A DNA stretch of 64,000 nt from JAVBTT01 sp031550325. GTDB lineage: Bacteria; Bacillota; Clostridia; Oscillospirales; UBA929. Location: contig JAVBOR010000026.1 in assembly GCA_031550325.1 (NCBI GenBank), positions 1 to 64,000 of the forward strand, given 5' to 3'. Positions 42,847-52,016 of the stretch are shown here, piece after piece. Made by a program: the position numbers and the translations under genes. Below the pieces are notes generated by a model that was not told the origin of the DNA, ran no database searches, and worked only from the letters and a program-made list of their open reading frames with translations. Position 1 is the first letter of the stretch; the number at the start of each line of letters is the position of its first letter.

Positions 42847-43692
42847 TTACGCGCCGCGGACAAACTCTTCAAATACGGCGCGCATCTCGGCGGAGTCCTC
42901 GGCCTGTGTGCCGGCTGACTCGCAGATGACGACGCCCTCGTACGCACGGGAAGCCAGGTGTGCGGCAAGAGGCCGCCAGTCCGGGCCGAACCCGCCGGTG
43001 TCGGCAAACGTCCGGTGGCGCTTTTCCCCCGATGGTCCAAATTCTATGTGGGAGAAGTGGATGTGTATGCGCCTGGCGCGCGAAAGGCCCAGCGCGTTTT
43101 CCACGCTGTCCAGCACGCCGGCCATGGCGGAATCGCCGTCGACTGCGCCGAGAGAACGCGCGTACAGGTGGCCGAAGTCGATGCACGGCAAAAACCGTTC
43201 GTCGAGCGAGCACAGGCAGAGTACCTCGTCCAGCGTGCCCAGCTGCCCTTTTTTACCCATGGTCTCCAGGCAAAAAAAGGTTTCCGGCCACTGCTCGGCG
43301 CGTGCCGTGTCCAACATATGGCACAGCGCGGCGGTGGCGTCCCCCAGCGCGGCGGCGCGATCCTTGCCCGCGCTTCCGCCCGTGTGCACAACAATGCGCG
43401 AGGCACCCAGCCAGCCAGCCGCCTCGCAGCATCGGCGCAGGTAATCGATGTTTTTGTCCAGAAGCGAAAGGTTGGACAGGCTGATGTAATACGGCGCGTG
43501 AACCGACACGGCGACGCGGCTTGCGCTCATGGAGGCGCCGATGGCGCGGGCCGTGCTCTCGCCCATGGAAACGCCGCGCCCAAACTGCACCTCGTATGCG
43601 CCGAGTCCGCGCAGAGCAAGCCATGGGGCGATGTCGGCGGTTTTTCCCCTGTAGCTGTCGCTGTGCCCGGCCGGGCCAAAGATCAGGCTCAT
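42847..43692 (-). CDS. Endonuclease IV-like TIM-barrel protein
   Basis: A 281-residue AP endonuclease 2-type barrel. VSVHAPYYISLS, RIVVHTGGS, CLETMGKKGQLGT, CIDFGHLYARS and HIHFSHIEF place metal-binding His/Glu/Asp residues as in Nfo. It probably cuts DNA at abasic sites, though the family also has sugar isomerases. It overlaps yqeG by 4 bases. Confidence 0.85.
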   Translation of the reverse strand: MSLIFGPAGHSDSYRGKTADIAPWLALRGLGAYEVQFGRGVSMGESTARAIGASMSASRVAVSVHAPYYISLSNLSLLDKNIDYLRRCCEAAGWLGASRIVVHTGGSAGKDRAAALGDATAALCHMLDTARAEQWPETFFCLETMGKKGQLGTLDEVLCLCSLDERFLPCIDFGHLYARSLGAVDGDSAMAGVLDSVENALGLSRARRIHIHFSHIEFGPSGEKRHRTFADTGGFGPDWRPLAAHLASRAYEGVVICESAGTQAEDSAEMRAVFEEFVRGA

Positions 43693-44177
43693 GATGATTT
43701 TGAGCGGCTGACCACAAGCCGCTCGACTGACATGCGCAGCCGGGTCAGCGGCGAGCTGGAAAGCGGCCTGATAAAGCAGACGCGCATGCCGGCGCGCCGC
43801 GCGGCGGGAATGTCGGTAAAGGCGTTGTCGCCCAATAGCACAAGACGCTCGGGAGCGTGGCCGAGCGTTTCGGCCATTTTGAGCAGCGCCTTAGGGCTGG
43901 GCTTACGCGCGTTTGCAATGAACGGGACGCCGAGCGCCCGGCAGAAGACGCGCACGCGCTCGGGACTGCGGTTGTTGGACACGACGCCGAGCGCAATAGA
44001 CGCCTCGCGCAGAGACGACGCCCAGGCCAGCATGGCCGGGCGCGGCAGAGCTTCGCCGTGCGTGCCGAGGGTGTTGTCCAAATCGGCCAAAACGCCGAAA
44101 AGGCCGCGCCTTGTCAGCCAGTCGGGGGTGACGAGAAGGACGCTGTCGGCCTGATCGTCGGGAACAAATCGCTTCAT
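43689..44177 (-). CDS. YqeG-family HAD phosphatase
   Basis: A 162-residue HAD IIIA-type phosphatase. The nucleophile motif is ADLDNTLG, followed by SNNRSPERV and LVLLGDNAFTDIPAARRAGM. Such proteins occur in most Firmicutes; the physiological substrate is unknown. ATG 44177 has AATCCT/GAGGAG upstream on the minus strand. It is the first gene of the minus-strand run ending at 36793. Confidence 0.92.
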   Translation of the reverse strand: MKRFVPDDQADSVLLVTPDWLTRRGLFGVLADLDNTLGTHGEALPRPAMLAWASSLREASIALGVVSNNRSPERVRVFCRALGVPFIANARKPSPKALLKMAETLGHAPERLVLLGDNAFTDIPAARRAGMRVCFIRPLSSSPLTRLRMSVERLVVSRSKSS

Positions 44178-44297
44178 AGGATTCTCCTCGCTGGACGCTT
44201 GAGCGCAAAGCTTGTGTCCGGACATTCTAAGTTTTGCCACTTGCCCGTATACTTAATCGGAGGCGGCAAGGCCACATGCGGACAAGGGGGAAGAAGG

Positions 44298-45074
44298 ATG
44301 AAGCTAAACTATATCTTGTGCGCCGCGCCGGGTCAAACGCGCGACGCAGCCCGCTACGGGCTGCCAATGGCGCATATGGCCTGGCAAATCGGCTCGTCGC
44401 TTTCGCTTGTCGAGGGCGGCATCAGCGCGTCCATGCGCGGCGGATTTATGGTGCTGGGGGACGCTTTGTATGACGGAGGGGGCAGGGACCCGGGGCAGCT
44501 GATCGACAAGGTGGCGCAGGAGTGCGTGCTGCGGGCGTTTGACGGCGTGGTCTTCGACCTTGAACAGACACGCGGCAAAATGCTTGAGCATTTTGTGTCG
44601 GAGGGCGCGCCCTATCTGATCAGGCGCGGGCTCCGCATCTACCTGCCTGAAAAGTACGCGTCTTGCTGCCCCAACGCCATGGTGCTCATCCCCACGGCCA
44701 TGATGTCGGGCTCGCTGTCCGCGCGTCTGCGCGATGCCGTCGAGCGGTATGGATACCGCGTGGCGCTTGAGATGGAGCGGCTGAGCCGCGACATCGCGCT
44801 GCCGTCGCCCAACAGCGCCGGGACGCATCTGCAAAGGCGTGAGCTGAGTGAGTATCTGACCCAGCGGGGCGGCGTGAGCTTTTTTTCGCAGGAGATGTGT
44901 TCGCGGTATTTCACGTATAAGACCACGCAGGGCGGGACGCACTTCGTTTTGTTTGACGACGCAGCCTGCATCCAGAAGAAAGCGCAGCTTGCCCAGCGCC
45001 TTGGCGTGGAACAGGGGTTTCTGCTGTACCCCGAGGTGGACGATATCCTTCCGGCGCTCGTCGAACAAGGTTAG
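44298..45074 (+). CDS. Uncharacterised protein, possibly GH18-like barrel
   Basis: A 258-residue protein without signal peptide. The segment AFDGVVFDLEQ resembles the DGxxxDxE strand-4 motif of GH18-type barrels, and NAMVLIPTAM and GVSFFSQEMCSRYFTY may be later strands. The start is ATG 44298, with GGGGGAAGAAGG upstream; the open frame reaches further back but overlaps yqeG antisense. Its stop overlaps that of the convergent exonuclease gene by 4 bases. I do not recognise the family. Confidence 0.7.
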   Translation: MKLNYILCAAPGQTRDAARYGLPMAHMAWQIGSSLSLVEGGISASMRGGFMVLGDALYDGGGRDPGQLIDKVAQECVLRAFDGVVFDLEQTRGKMLEHFVSEGAPYLIRRGLRIYLPEKYASCCPNAMVLIPTAMMSGSLSARLRDAVERYGYRVALEMERLSRDIALPSPNSAGTHLQRRELSEYLTQRGGVSFFSQEMCSRYFTYKTTQGGTHFVLFDDAACIQKKAQLAQRLGVEQGFLLYPEVDDILPALVEQG

Positions 45075-45568
45075 CAGCCCGCGCGCATTTTCAAGTAGAG
45101 CTTTGCCGTGACCATCGCGTCGGCCAGAGCCCGGTGATAGCCCGGCGATTCAATCCCCAGATGCTCGGCCAGCGGCTGCAGGCTACGCGAGGGCAGATGC
45201 GGGTAGAGCCGGCGGGCCCAGATCAGCGTATCGTCAACAGCGGGCGTATAGAGTATGCCCGCATCGCGGCAGTAGCGGCGAAGAAACGACATGTCAAACG
45301 GCGTGTTGTGGCAGACGACCGTGTCGTCGCCCAAAAAGTCCAGCAGGGTCGGCAGAAGCTCGGCAAAGCCGGGGCTGTCCGCCACCATTTCGGGGGTGAT
45401 GCCGTGCACCCGGATGGCGTCGAGAGGGATGGGCCCGTCGGGCCGGCACAGCGAGGCCAGATGGAAGTCGATCTCACTGTCCCGTACGCGTACGGCCGCG
45501 AACTCGACGACTTCGCAGGTCTGGGAAGAAAACCCCGTGGTTTCAAAGTCAAGGGTGCAAAAATTCAT
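45071..45568 (-). CDS. DnaQ-like 3'-5' exonuclease domain protein
   Basis: A 165-residue DEDDh exonuclease. Exo I is CTLDFETTGF, Exo II CHNTPFDMSFLRR and Exo III YHRALADAMVTAKLYL, with the DEDDh histidine. It could proofread or trim DNA or RNA as a separate polypeptide. ATG 45568 follows AACGGGGG. Two 18-base direct repeats lie 35-70 bases upstream. Confidence 0.92.
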   Translation of the reverse strand: MNFCTLDFETTGFSSQTCEVVEFAAVRVRDSEIDFHLASLCRPDGPIPLDAIRVHGITPEMVADSPGFAELLPTLLDFLGDDTVVCHNTPFDMSFLRRYCRDAGILYTPAVDDTLIWARRLYPHLPSRSLQPLAEHLGIESPGYHRALADAMVTAKLYLKMRAGC

Positions 45569-45602
45569 GGCTGTTCCCCCGTTAAGTAGGCATGAAACAT
45601 TC

Positions 45603-45640
45603 GAGGCAGATGACAAAAACTTGAGGCTGATCACAAAAAC
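45603..45640. repeat. Two direct repeats with 20-base period
   Basis: GAGGCAGATGACAAAAAC (45603-45620) and GAGGCTGATCACAAAAAC (45623-45640) match at 16 of 18 positions. The 20-base period puts both on one face of the helix, as for tandem operators. They lie upstream of the exonuclease gene. Confidence 0.65.
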
Positions 45641-45702
45641 ATTTCCGACCCGAAGCCGCACAGCGGTGTTTGTCTTCAATCAGGTTCCGTGGCCGTCTTT
45701 CA

Positions 45703-45728
45703 TTTTCCTCCGGCCGGGCGGAGGAAAA
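45703..45728. repeat. Inverted repeat in the exonuclease-guaB gap
   Basis: Perfect 10-base arms TTTTCCTCCG/CGGAGGAAAA around GCCGGG. AACCGC and GCGGTT arms (45734-45756) follow directly, which may be a degenerate piece of the dispersed repeat. Confidence 0.5.
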
Positions 45729-45784
45729 CCGGAATCCAACCGCCTGTCGAAGCGGTTTTGGCTTGAGAATAAGTCGTCCTGCTG

Positions 45785-45813
45785 TTGACAGAACAACCTG
45801 TTTCAGATATTAT
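45785..45813 (+). promoter_or_regulatory. guaB promoter
   Basis: Perfect TTGACA (45785-45790), 17 bases, TATTAT (45808-45813). It is followed by an AT-rich start region. No purine riboswitch is apparent in the roughly 95-base leader. Confidence 0.85.
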
Positions 45814-45914
45814 AGTATAAATTATCAAACAAGGCAAGTCAATCCCGTTAAGGCTTGCAGCGCAATGTGAGAGAGGCGGTTATCCCCCACGAAAGAGAAA
45901 GGTTGTGTGCGTAC

Positions 45915-47399
45915 TTGGTCAACTTCAACGCGGATGAAAAATTTGGCAGAGAAGGCATCACGTTTGACGATGTGCTGCTCACCCCAGCATATAGCGATGT
46001 TTTGCCGGTGAACGTCGATTTATCGACAAAACTGACCAAAACGATTATGCTGAACATCCCGCTTATGAGCGCGGCGATGGACACGGTCACGGAGTCGAGA
46101 CTGGCCATCGCAATGGCCCGTGAGGGCGGCATTGGCATCGTTCATAAAAATATGAGCATTGAACAGCAGTCCGAGGAGGTTGACCGCGTTAAACGGTCGG
46201 AAAACGGCGTCATCACCGACCCGTTCTTCCTGTCGCCCCGGCATACGCTGCAGGACGCCGACGACCTGATGGCCAAATTCCGCATTTCGGGCGTTCCGAT
46301 TTGCGATGAGTCGGGCCATCTTGTTGGCATTTTGACCAACCGCGACCTGAAGTTTGAAGATGATCTCAGCCGCTCGATTGACGAGGTCATGACGCGTGAG
46401 CCGCTGTTCACAGCGCCGGTCGGCACGGATCTTGCGCAAGCCAGGCAAATCCTGCGCAAGTATAAGGTGGAAAAACTGCCTTTGGTGGATGAAACCGGAA
46501 AGCTACGCGGCCTGATTACCATTAAAGACATTGAAAAAGCCGTGATGTACCCGAACTCCGCCAGGGACGCCCAGGGCCGCCTGCTCGTCGGCGGCGCCAT
46601 CGGCGCCACGGCCGACGCGCTTGAGCGTGTCGCCGCCCTGATTGGGGCGGGGGTTGACCTGCTTGTGCTCGATTCGGCGCACGGACACAGCGTGAACATT
46701 ATCAACTGCCTCAAAAGCGTCAAAGCGGCCTACCCGTCTGTCCAGATATGCGCGGGCAACATCGCGACTGCCGAGGGCGCGCGCGCGCTGATAGACGCGG
46801 GCGCCGACGTTGTCAAGGTCGGCATCGGCCCGGGCGCCATCTGCACAACGCGCGTGGTGGCGGGCATCGGCGTGCCGCAGATTTCTGCCATTTACGACAC
46901 GGCGTGCGTGGCCTCCCGGCAAGGCATACCGGTTATCGCTGACGGCGGCGTCAAGTACTCCGGCGACATCGTCAAGGCCCTTGCCGCGGGCGCCGACACC
47001 GTGATGATCGGCTCGCTGTTTGCGGGCTGCGAGGAGTCACCGGGTGACTCCGAAATCTATCAGGGCCGCCGCTTCAAGGTCTATCGCGGCATGGGCTCAA
47101 TCGGCGCGATGCAGCAGGCCAAGGGCAGCCGCGACCGGTATTTTCAGGAAAACCAGCAAAAGCTTGTGCCTGAAGGCGTTGAGGGCCGTGTACCATATAA
47201 GGGGTCTCTGTCCGACGCCGTGTATCAGCTCGTGGGCGGCCTGCGCGCGGGCATGGGGTATTGCGGCGCGGCGACGGTTGAAAAGCTGCAAAGCGACGCG
47301 AAGTTTATTAAGATTACCGGAGCCGGACTGCGGGAGAGTCATCCGCACGATGTCTTCATCACCAAGGAAAGCCCGAACTACACCCCCAATCTTCAGTAA
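45915..47399 (+). CDS. guaB: Inosine-5'-monophosphate dehydrogenase
   Basis: Oxidises IMP to XMP, the committed step to GMP. GITFDDVLLTPAYSDVLPVN, two CBS domains near 95-215 (DLMAKFRISGVPI, QILRKYKVEKLPL), the loop GPGAICTTRVVAG with the catalytic Cys, and GADTVMIGSLFAG are all present. The start is uncertain: I use TTG 45915, which fits family length (494 aa); in-frame TTG codons at 45903 and 45855 are alternatives. No ATG is available. Confidence 0.95.
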   Translation: MVNFNADEKFGREGITFDDVLLTPAYSDVLPVNVDLSTKLTKTIMLNIPLMSAAMDTVTESRLAIAMAREGGIGIVHKNMSIEQQSEEVDRVKRSENGVITDPFFLSPRHTLQDADDLMAKFRISGVPICDESGHLVGILTNRDLKFEDDLSRSIDEVMTREPLFTAPVGTDLAQARQILRKYKVEKLPLVDETGKLRGLITIKDIEKAVMYPNSARDAQGRLLVGGAIGATADALERVAALIGAGVDLLVLDSAHGHSVNIINCLKSVKAAYPSVQICAGNIATAEGARALIDAGADVVKVGIGPGAICTTRVVAGIGVPQISAIYDTACVASRQGIPVIADGGVKYSGDIVKALAAGADTVMIGSLFAGCEESPGDSEIYQGRRFKVYRGMGSIGAMQQAKGSRDRYFQENQQKLVPEGVEGRVPYKGSLSDAVYQLVGGLRAGMGYCGAATVEKLQSDAKFIKITGAGLRESHPHDVFITKESPNYTPNLQ

Positions 47400-47450
47400 A
47401 CGGGCTCCGCCTCGGTATTTGTTTTGCTTTTGGGAGAATAGGAGCTAACC

Positions 47451-48257
47451 ATGAAACTTTCTTTTTCTACTGTCGGCTGTCCCCAGTGGACCTGGAGCGA
47501 AATCCTGTCGGCGGCGTCCGATTTGGGCTATGACGGCCTGGAGATCCGCGGGCTTGGGGATGATCTATACCTGCCCGACAACAAGTTTTTCAAACCTGAA
47601 CGCCTTGAGCAGACGGCGAAGGATTTGGCCGCCCGGAAGATCGGGCTGGCCTGTCTGGCGTCGGACATCTTTTTGCAGGACGCTTCGATCGACGCAGTGT
47701 CTGCGCTGCGCGCCTACATCAAGCTGGCCGCCGCGCTCAAAGCGCGCTGTATCCGCGTGCTCGGCGACGCTTGGGCCGAGCCGGGCGAAAATGTAGATGA
47801 CGAGCTTGTGCGCAGCCGTCTTTGCCAGCTGGCGCCCGACGCGCAGGACAGCGGGGTCATGCTGCTTGTGGAGTCAAACGGCGTGTTTGCCGAGAGCGCG
47901 CGCCTCAGGGCGCTGCTTGACGGCGTGGGCAGCGCCAGCGTCGCCGCGCTGTGGGACGTAAACCACCCTGTACGATTTTTCAACGAGCGGGTTGAGGAAA
48001 CCTATGAAAATATTGGCCGATACGTTCACCATGTACACATCAAGGACAGCGAGTTCGACGGAGGCAAGCTGAAATACAAAATGCTTGGCTACGGCACGCT
48101 GCCCATTAAAGAGGCGCTGACGCTGCTTAAGCGCGGCGGATACTCGGAGTTTCTGTCGCTTGAATGGACCAAACGGTGGAATGAGGATCTGGAGGACGCG
48201 GGTATCGTGTTTGGGCACTATGTCTATGAGATGAAAAAGATGCTGAGGAGCCTGTGA
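47451..48257 (+). CDS. Sugar phosphate isomerase/epimerase family protein
   Basis: A 268-residue TIM barrel of the AP-endonuclease-2 superfamily. It opens MKLSFSTVGCPQWTWSEIL and has YDGLEIRG, LLVESNG, ALWDVNHPVRF and VHIKDSEFDGG, giving the Glu/Asp/His metal site. Substrate unknown; inositol- or ketose-type epimerases are similar. AATAGGAGC precedes the ATG. The next gene, miaB, overlaps its stop by 4 bases. Confidence 0.87.
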   Translation: MKLSFSTVGCPQWTWSEILSAASDLGYDGLEIRGLGDDLYLPDNKFFKPERLEQTAKDLAARKIGLACLASDIFLQDASIDAVSALRAYIKLAAALKARCIRVLGDAWAEPGENVDDELVRSRLCQLAPDAQDSGVMLLVESNGVFAESARLRALLDGVGSASVAALWDVNHPVRFFNERVEETYENIGRYVHHVHIKDSEFDGGKLKYKMLGYGTLPIKEALTLLKRGGYSEFLSLEWTKRWNEDLEDAGIVFGHYVYEMKKMLRSL

Positions 48258-49414
48258 TCGACGCAGCCGCTCTTTTGCGCGCGCGAAACGCGCGGGCCGA
48301 CGCGCCCGCGCTTGCCTGCGTTCGCGTGTTTGGATGTCAGCAGAACGAGGCCGACGGGGAGAAGCTGCGCGGCCAGCTGCTGGATTTTGGGTATGGCCTT
48401 ACTGACGACACGGCAATGGCCGATGTTGTCGTGTTCAATACCTGCGCCGTGCGCGGCCACGCCGAACAGCGCGTTTTGGGAAACATCGGCGCGCTTTCGC
48501 ATACCCGAAAACAGGGACAGATCGTGGTTGTCTGCGGCTGTATGGCACAGCAGAAAGGTGTGCAGGACGTCCTGCGCAAGAGTTATCCGCTGGTCAGCCT
48601 GGTGTTCGGGCCGGCGCTGTTGCCGCGCTTTGCCGAGCTTTTGTGGCGTGTGGTTCATCAGGGCGGCCGCCATTTTCACCTGGAGGACGCCACAGCGCCG
48701 GTTAGCGAGGGAGTTCCTGTTTTGCGCTCTCCGCCGCCGCGCGCGTGGATCACGGTCATGCAGGGCTGCGACAACTTCTGCTCCTACTGCGTTGTGCCGT
48801 ATGTGCGCGGACGGGAGCGCTCCCGCGCGCCGGAGAACATACTGGCTGAGGCCTCAGCGCTCATCGCCGACGGGTACACAGAGCTCTTTCTGCTCGGGCA
48901 AAACGTCAACTCCTACAGGCCGGACGACGGGACGACGTTTGCCGGGCTTTTGCGCGCGCTCAATGAACTCGACGGCGACTTCTCCATCCGCTTTATGACG
49001 TCTCACCCAAAGGACGCCGGAAGCGCCCTTTTTCAGGCGATGGCCGAATGCCGCCATGTCGCGCCCATGCTGCACCTGCCGGTGCAGTCTGGCTCAGACC
49101 GTATTCTGCTGGCGATGAACAGGGGGTACACGCGAGAGCGCTACCTCTCTCTGGTCGCCGAGGCCCGCGAGGCAATCCCCGGGCTGAACCTGACGAGCGA
49201 CATCATTGTCGGATTTCCGGGCGAAAGCGAAGAGGATTTTGATGAGACGCTTTCGCTGGTCAGAGCTGTCCGCTTTGACAGCCTGTTTACCTTTTTGTAC
49301 TCCAAGCGGGAGGGCACGAGCGCCGCGCGCCTGGAGGACCATACGCCGGAACGAATCAAGAAGGAACGCTTTCAGCGGCTTCTGGAGCTGCAAAAGGAGG
49401 TGGAGCATGGCTGA
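48254..49414 (+). CDS. miaB: tRNA-2-methylthio-N6-isopentenyladenosine synthase MiaB, TRAM-less
   Basis: Adds the methylthio group to i6A37 in tRNA, downstream of MiaA. The N-terminal domain binds a cluster through C28, C64 and a Cys of CGCMAQ (94-96); the radical SAM cluster is C172, C176, C179 (GCDNFCSYC). The protein ends after LLELQKEVEHG, where family members continue into a TRAM domain of 60-70 residues. At 386 aa it is short and the mutS start lies inside its last codons. Starts at GTG 48254. Confidence 0.9.
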   Translation: MIDAAALLRARNARADAPALACVRVFGCQQNEADGEKLRGQLLDFGYGLTDDTAMADVVVFNTCAVRGHAEQRVLGNIGALSHTRKQGQIVVVCGCMAQQKGVQDVLRKSYPLVSLVFGPALLPRFAELLWRVVHQGGRHFHLEDATAPVSEGVPVLRSPPPRAWITVMQGCDNFCSYCVVPYVRGRERSRAPENILAEASALIADGYTELFLLGQNVNSYRPDDGTTFAGLLRALNELDGDFSIRFMTSHPKDAGSALFQAMAECRHVAPMLHLPVQSGSDRILLAMNRGYTRERYLSLVAEAREAIPGLNLTSDIIVGFPGESEEDFDETLSLVRAVRFDSLFTFLYSKREGTSAARLEDHTPERIKKERFQRLLELQKEVEHG

Positions 49415-52016
49415 ACATACGCCCGTGATGCAGCAGTACACAAGGATTAAGCAGCAAAACCCCGACTGCATCCTGTTTTTTCGCTTGGGCGACTTTTATG
49501 AAATGTTCAATGAGGACGCCCGCACGGCGTCTGAAATGCTTGACCTGACGCTGACCACGCGTGACCGCGGCGTTGTCAACGAGGAGGATCGCACGCCGAT
49601 GTGCGGCGTTCCCTACCATTCGGCCGAGGCGTATATCGCGCGTCTGATTGAGCGCGGCATGAAGGTGGCCATCTGCGAGCAGGTGGAGGATCCAGCCACT
49701 GCCAAAGGGCTTGTGAAACGCGAGGTCGTGCGCATCATCACGCCCGGAACCGTTCTGGAGTCAAGCCTTTTGGACGAGGGCCGCAACAACTTTTTGGCCA
49801 GCGTCTACCTGGACGCCGACTCGGCGGGCATCTGCGTGGCCGACGTCTCCACGGGCGAAGTGTACACCACGCAGATTCTTGAGGCTGACCGCGTGCAGGG
49901 GCTCTTGTGCGAGTTCGGGCGGTTTGCGCCGCGCGAGGCCGTGCTGAGCGGCGGCGCGGCCGGCGACGAGCGCGTGACCGCGTTTTTGCGCGAGCGGCTG
50001 AGGTGTCTGGTCCAGGCGGGGGAAGAGAGCAGCTTTGGAAAGGCCGAAAGCGAAAGACTTGTTCTGGCGCAGTTTAAGGCGGCCTCGCTGGAGGCGCTTG
50101 GGCTCGGGGACAAGCAGGCAGCCGTGCGGGCTGTGGGAGGACTGCTGTCGTATCTGAGGGAGACCGCCAAGTCCGAGCTGACATTGATGGCCACGCTGCA
50201 CGTCTATGAACAGTCGCGCTTTATGGAGCTCGACTTCACGGCCAGACGGAATCTGGAGCTTACCGAGACACTGCACGGCGGGGAAAAGAAGGGCTCGCTT
50301 TTGTGGGTTCTCGACCAGACGGGCAGTTCCATGGGCTCGCGCCTGATTCGGTCCTGGCTTGAAAAGCCGCTGACCGGGCCGCCTGACATCATGCGCCGCC
50401 AGCACGCCGTGGCCGAGCTTTTTGGCAATACGATGCTCCGCGGCGAGCTCCGGGGCATTTTGAAGGCCCTGCCCGATATGGAGCGCCTGATGTCGCGCAT
50501 CGTGTACGGCACCTCCAACGCGCGGGACATGCGCGGTTTAGCGGCTGCCTGCCGGCGCGCGCCGGGCGTGCTGGAGTGGCTGAAGAGTCTCAAATCAGCC
50601 GCGTTTGTCGAGCTTTCGGCGGCGATCGACCCGCTTCAAGACATATCAGCGCGGCTCGAGGCTGCCATTGTGGAGGCGCCGCCGTTTTCCATCCGCGAGG
50701 GCGGCTTTATCAAGGACGGCTATGACGGGGAGATCGACCGACTGCGCGCGGTCGTGAGCGACGCGCGGTCGGTTGTCGCGCAGATGGAGGCGCAGACCAA
50801 GGCCGACACCGGCATCAAAACGCTTAAGGTTGGCTACAACAAGGTTTTTGGGTACTATTTTGAGGTGTCCAAGTCCTATTTGCATCAGGTTCCGGAGCAT
50901 TTCATCCGCAAGCAGACGCTGGCCGGTTGCGAGCGGTACATCACCCAGGAACTCAAGGACATGGAGACCCAAATCCTCATGGCGGGGGACAAGCTTGTGG
51001 CGCTTGAGTCGGCGCTTTATGAGCAGCTGCGGCAGTGGCTGACCGAAAACGCGCACCGCCTCCAGCAAACGGCACAGGCGCTGGCGAAGACGGATGTGCT
51101 GTGCGCGCTGGCCGAGGCGGCGGCGCGCAACAACTACTGTATGCCCGTGGTTGATTACTTCGACAAAATCGACATCGTCGACGGGCGGCACCCGGTGGTT
51201 GAGCGCATGCTGACCGACAGCCTGTTTGTTCCCAACGACACCCATATGTCCTCCGAGGCTCCTTCGGCCATCATCACGGGGCCGAACATGGCCGGAAAGT
51301 CCACCTACATGCGCCAGGTCGCCCTCATCACGCTCATGGCGCAGATGGGATCGTTCGTGCCGGCGAAATCCGCCACGATCGGCGTCGTCGACCGCGTCTT
51401 TACGCGCATCGGCGCGTCGGACGACCTGACCGGCGGACGCTCGACGTTTATGGTCGAGATGACCGAGGTGGCCGACATTCTGCGCTTTGCCACCAAGAGA
51501 AGCCTGATCATTTTGGACGAGGTCGGGCGCGGGACGTCCACGTTTGACGGGATGAGCGTCGCGCGGGCGGTTTTGGAGCATGTCCACACCAAAATCGGTG
51601 CGAAGGTGCTGTTCGCCACGCATTACCATGAACTGACCGATCTTGAGCAGCAGCTGCCCGGGGTCAAAAACTTTAACATCGCCGTCAAAAAACGCGGAAA
51701 GGACATCATCTTTCTGCGGCGGATCGTACCCGGCGGAGCCGACGACAGCTATGGCGTTGAGGTGGCGCGTCTGGCCGGACTGCCCGAAAGCGTCATTGCG
51801 CGCGCCCGCACGATTTTAAGGGAACTCGAAGCCGAAGCGCCCGTGAAGGCACGCGCGGCCGCGTCGCGGCAGGGCGAGGACGACCAGATTTCTCTGGAAA
51901 GCCTCGCGTCGGAGGAGCTCCGCCGAAAACTGCTCACGCTTGACGCCAACACGCTCACGCCGCTTGAGGCGCTCAACATGCTGTTCGCGCTGCAAAAGAA
52001 AGCGAGGGACGGCTGA
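49407..52016 (+). CDS. mutS: DNA mismatch repair protein MutS
   Basis: Recognises mismatches and recruits MutL. The mismatch-wedge motif is F30-Y31-E32 (RLGDFYEMF). The ATPase has Walker A GPNMAGKSTYMRQ, GASDDLTGGRSTFMVEM, Walker B LIILDEVGRGTSTFDG and ATHYHELTDLEQQ. Length 869 aa is normal. ATG 49407 is preceded by AAAGGAGGTGG inside miaB; the frame upstream is antisense noise. First of the mutS-mutL pair, stops overlapping by one base. Confidence 0.98.
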   Translation: MAEHTPVMQQYTRIKQQNPDCILFFRLGDFYEMFNEDARTASEMLDLTLTTRDRGVVNEEDRTPMCGVPYHSAEAYIARLIERGMKVAICEQVEDPATAKGLVKREVVRIITPGTVLESSLLDEGRNNFLASVYLDADSAGICVADVSTGEVYTTQILEADRVQGLLCEFGRFAPREAVLSGGAAGDERVTAFLRERLRCLVQAGEESSFGKAESERLVLAQFKAASLEALGLGDKQAAVRAVGGLLSYLRETAKSELTLMATLHVYEQSRFMELDFTARRNLELTETLHGGEKKGSLLWVLDQTGSSMGSRLIRSWLEKPLTGPPDIMRRQHAVAELFGNTMLRGELRGILKALPDMERLMSRIVYGTSNARDMRGLAAACRRAPGVLEWLKSLKSAAFVELSAAIDPLQDISARLEAAIVEAPPFSIREGGFIKDGYDGEIDRLRAVVSDARSVVAQMEAQTKADTGIKTLKVGYNKVFGYYFEVSKSYLHQVPEHFIRKQTLAGCERYITQELKDMETQILMAGDKLVALESALYEQLRQWLTENAHRLQQTAQALAKTDVLCALAEAAARNNYCMPVVDYFDKIDIVDGRHPVVERMLTDSLFVPNDTHMSSEAPSAIITGPNMAGKSTYMRQVALITLMAQMGSFVPAKSATIGVVDRVFTRIGASDDLTGGRSTFMVEMTEVADILRFATKRSLIILDEVGRGTSTFDGMSVARAVLEHVHTKIGAKVLFATHYHELTDLEQQLPGVKNFNIAVKKRGKDIIFLRRIVPGGADDSYGVEVARLAGLPESVIARARTILRELEAEAPVKARAAASRQGEDDQISLESLASEELRRKLLTLDANTLTPLEALNMLFALQKKARDG

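Noticed and set aside
45790..45914. Purine riboswitch in the guaB leader
   Set aside because: The leader is about 95 bases and lacks the conserved three-way-junction sequences.
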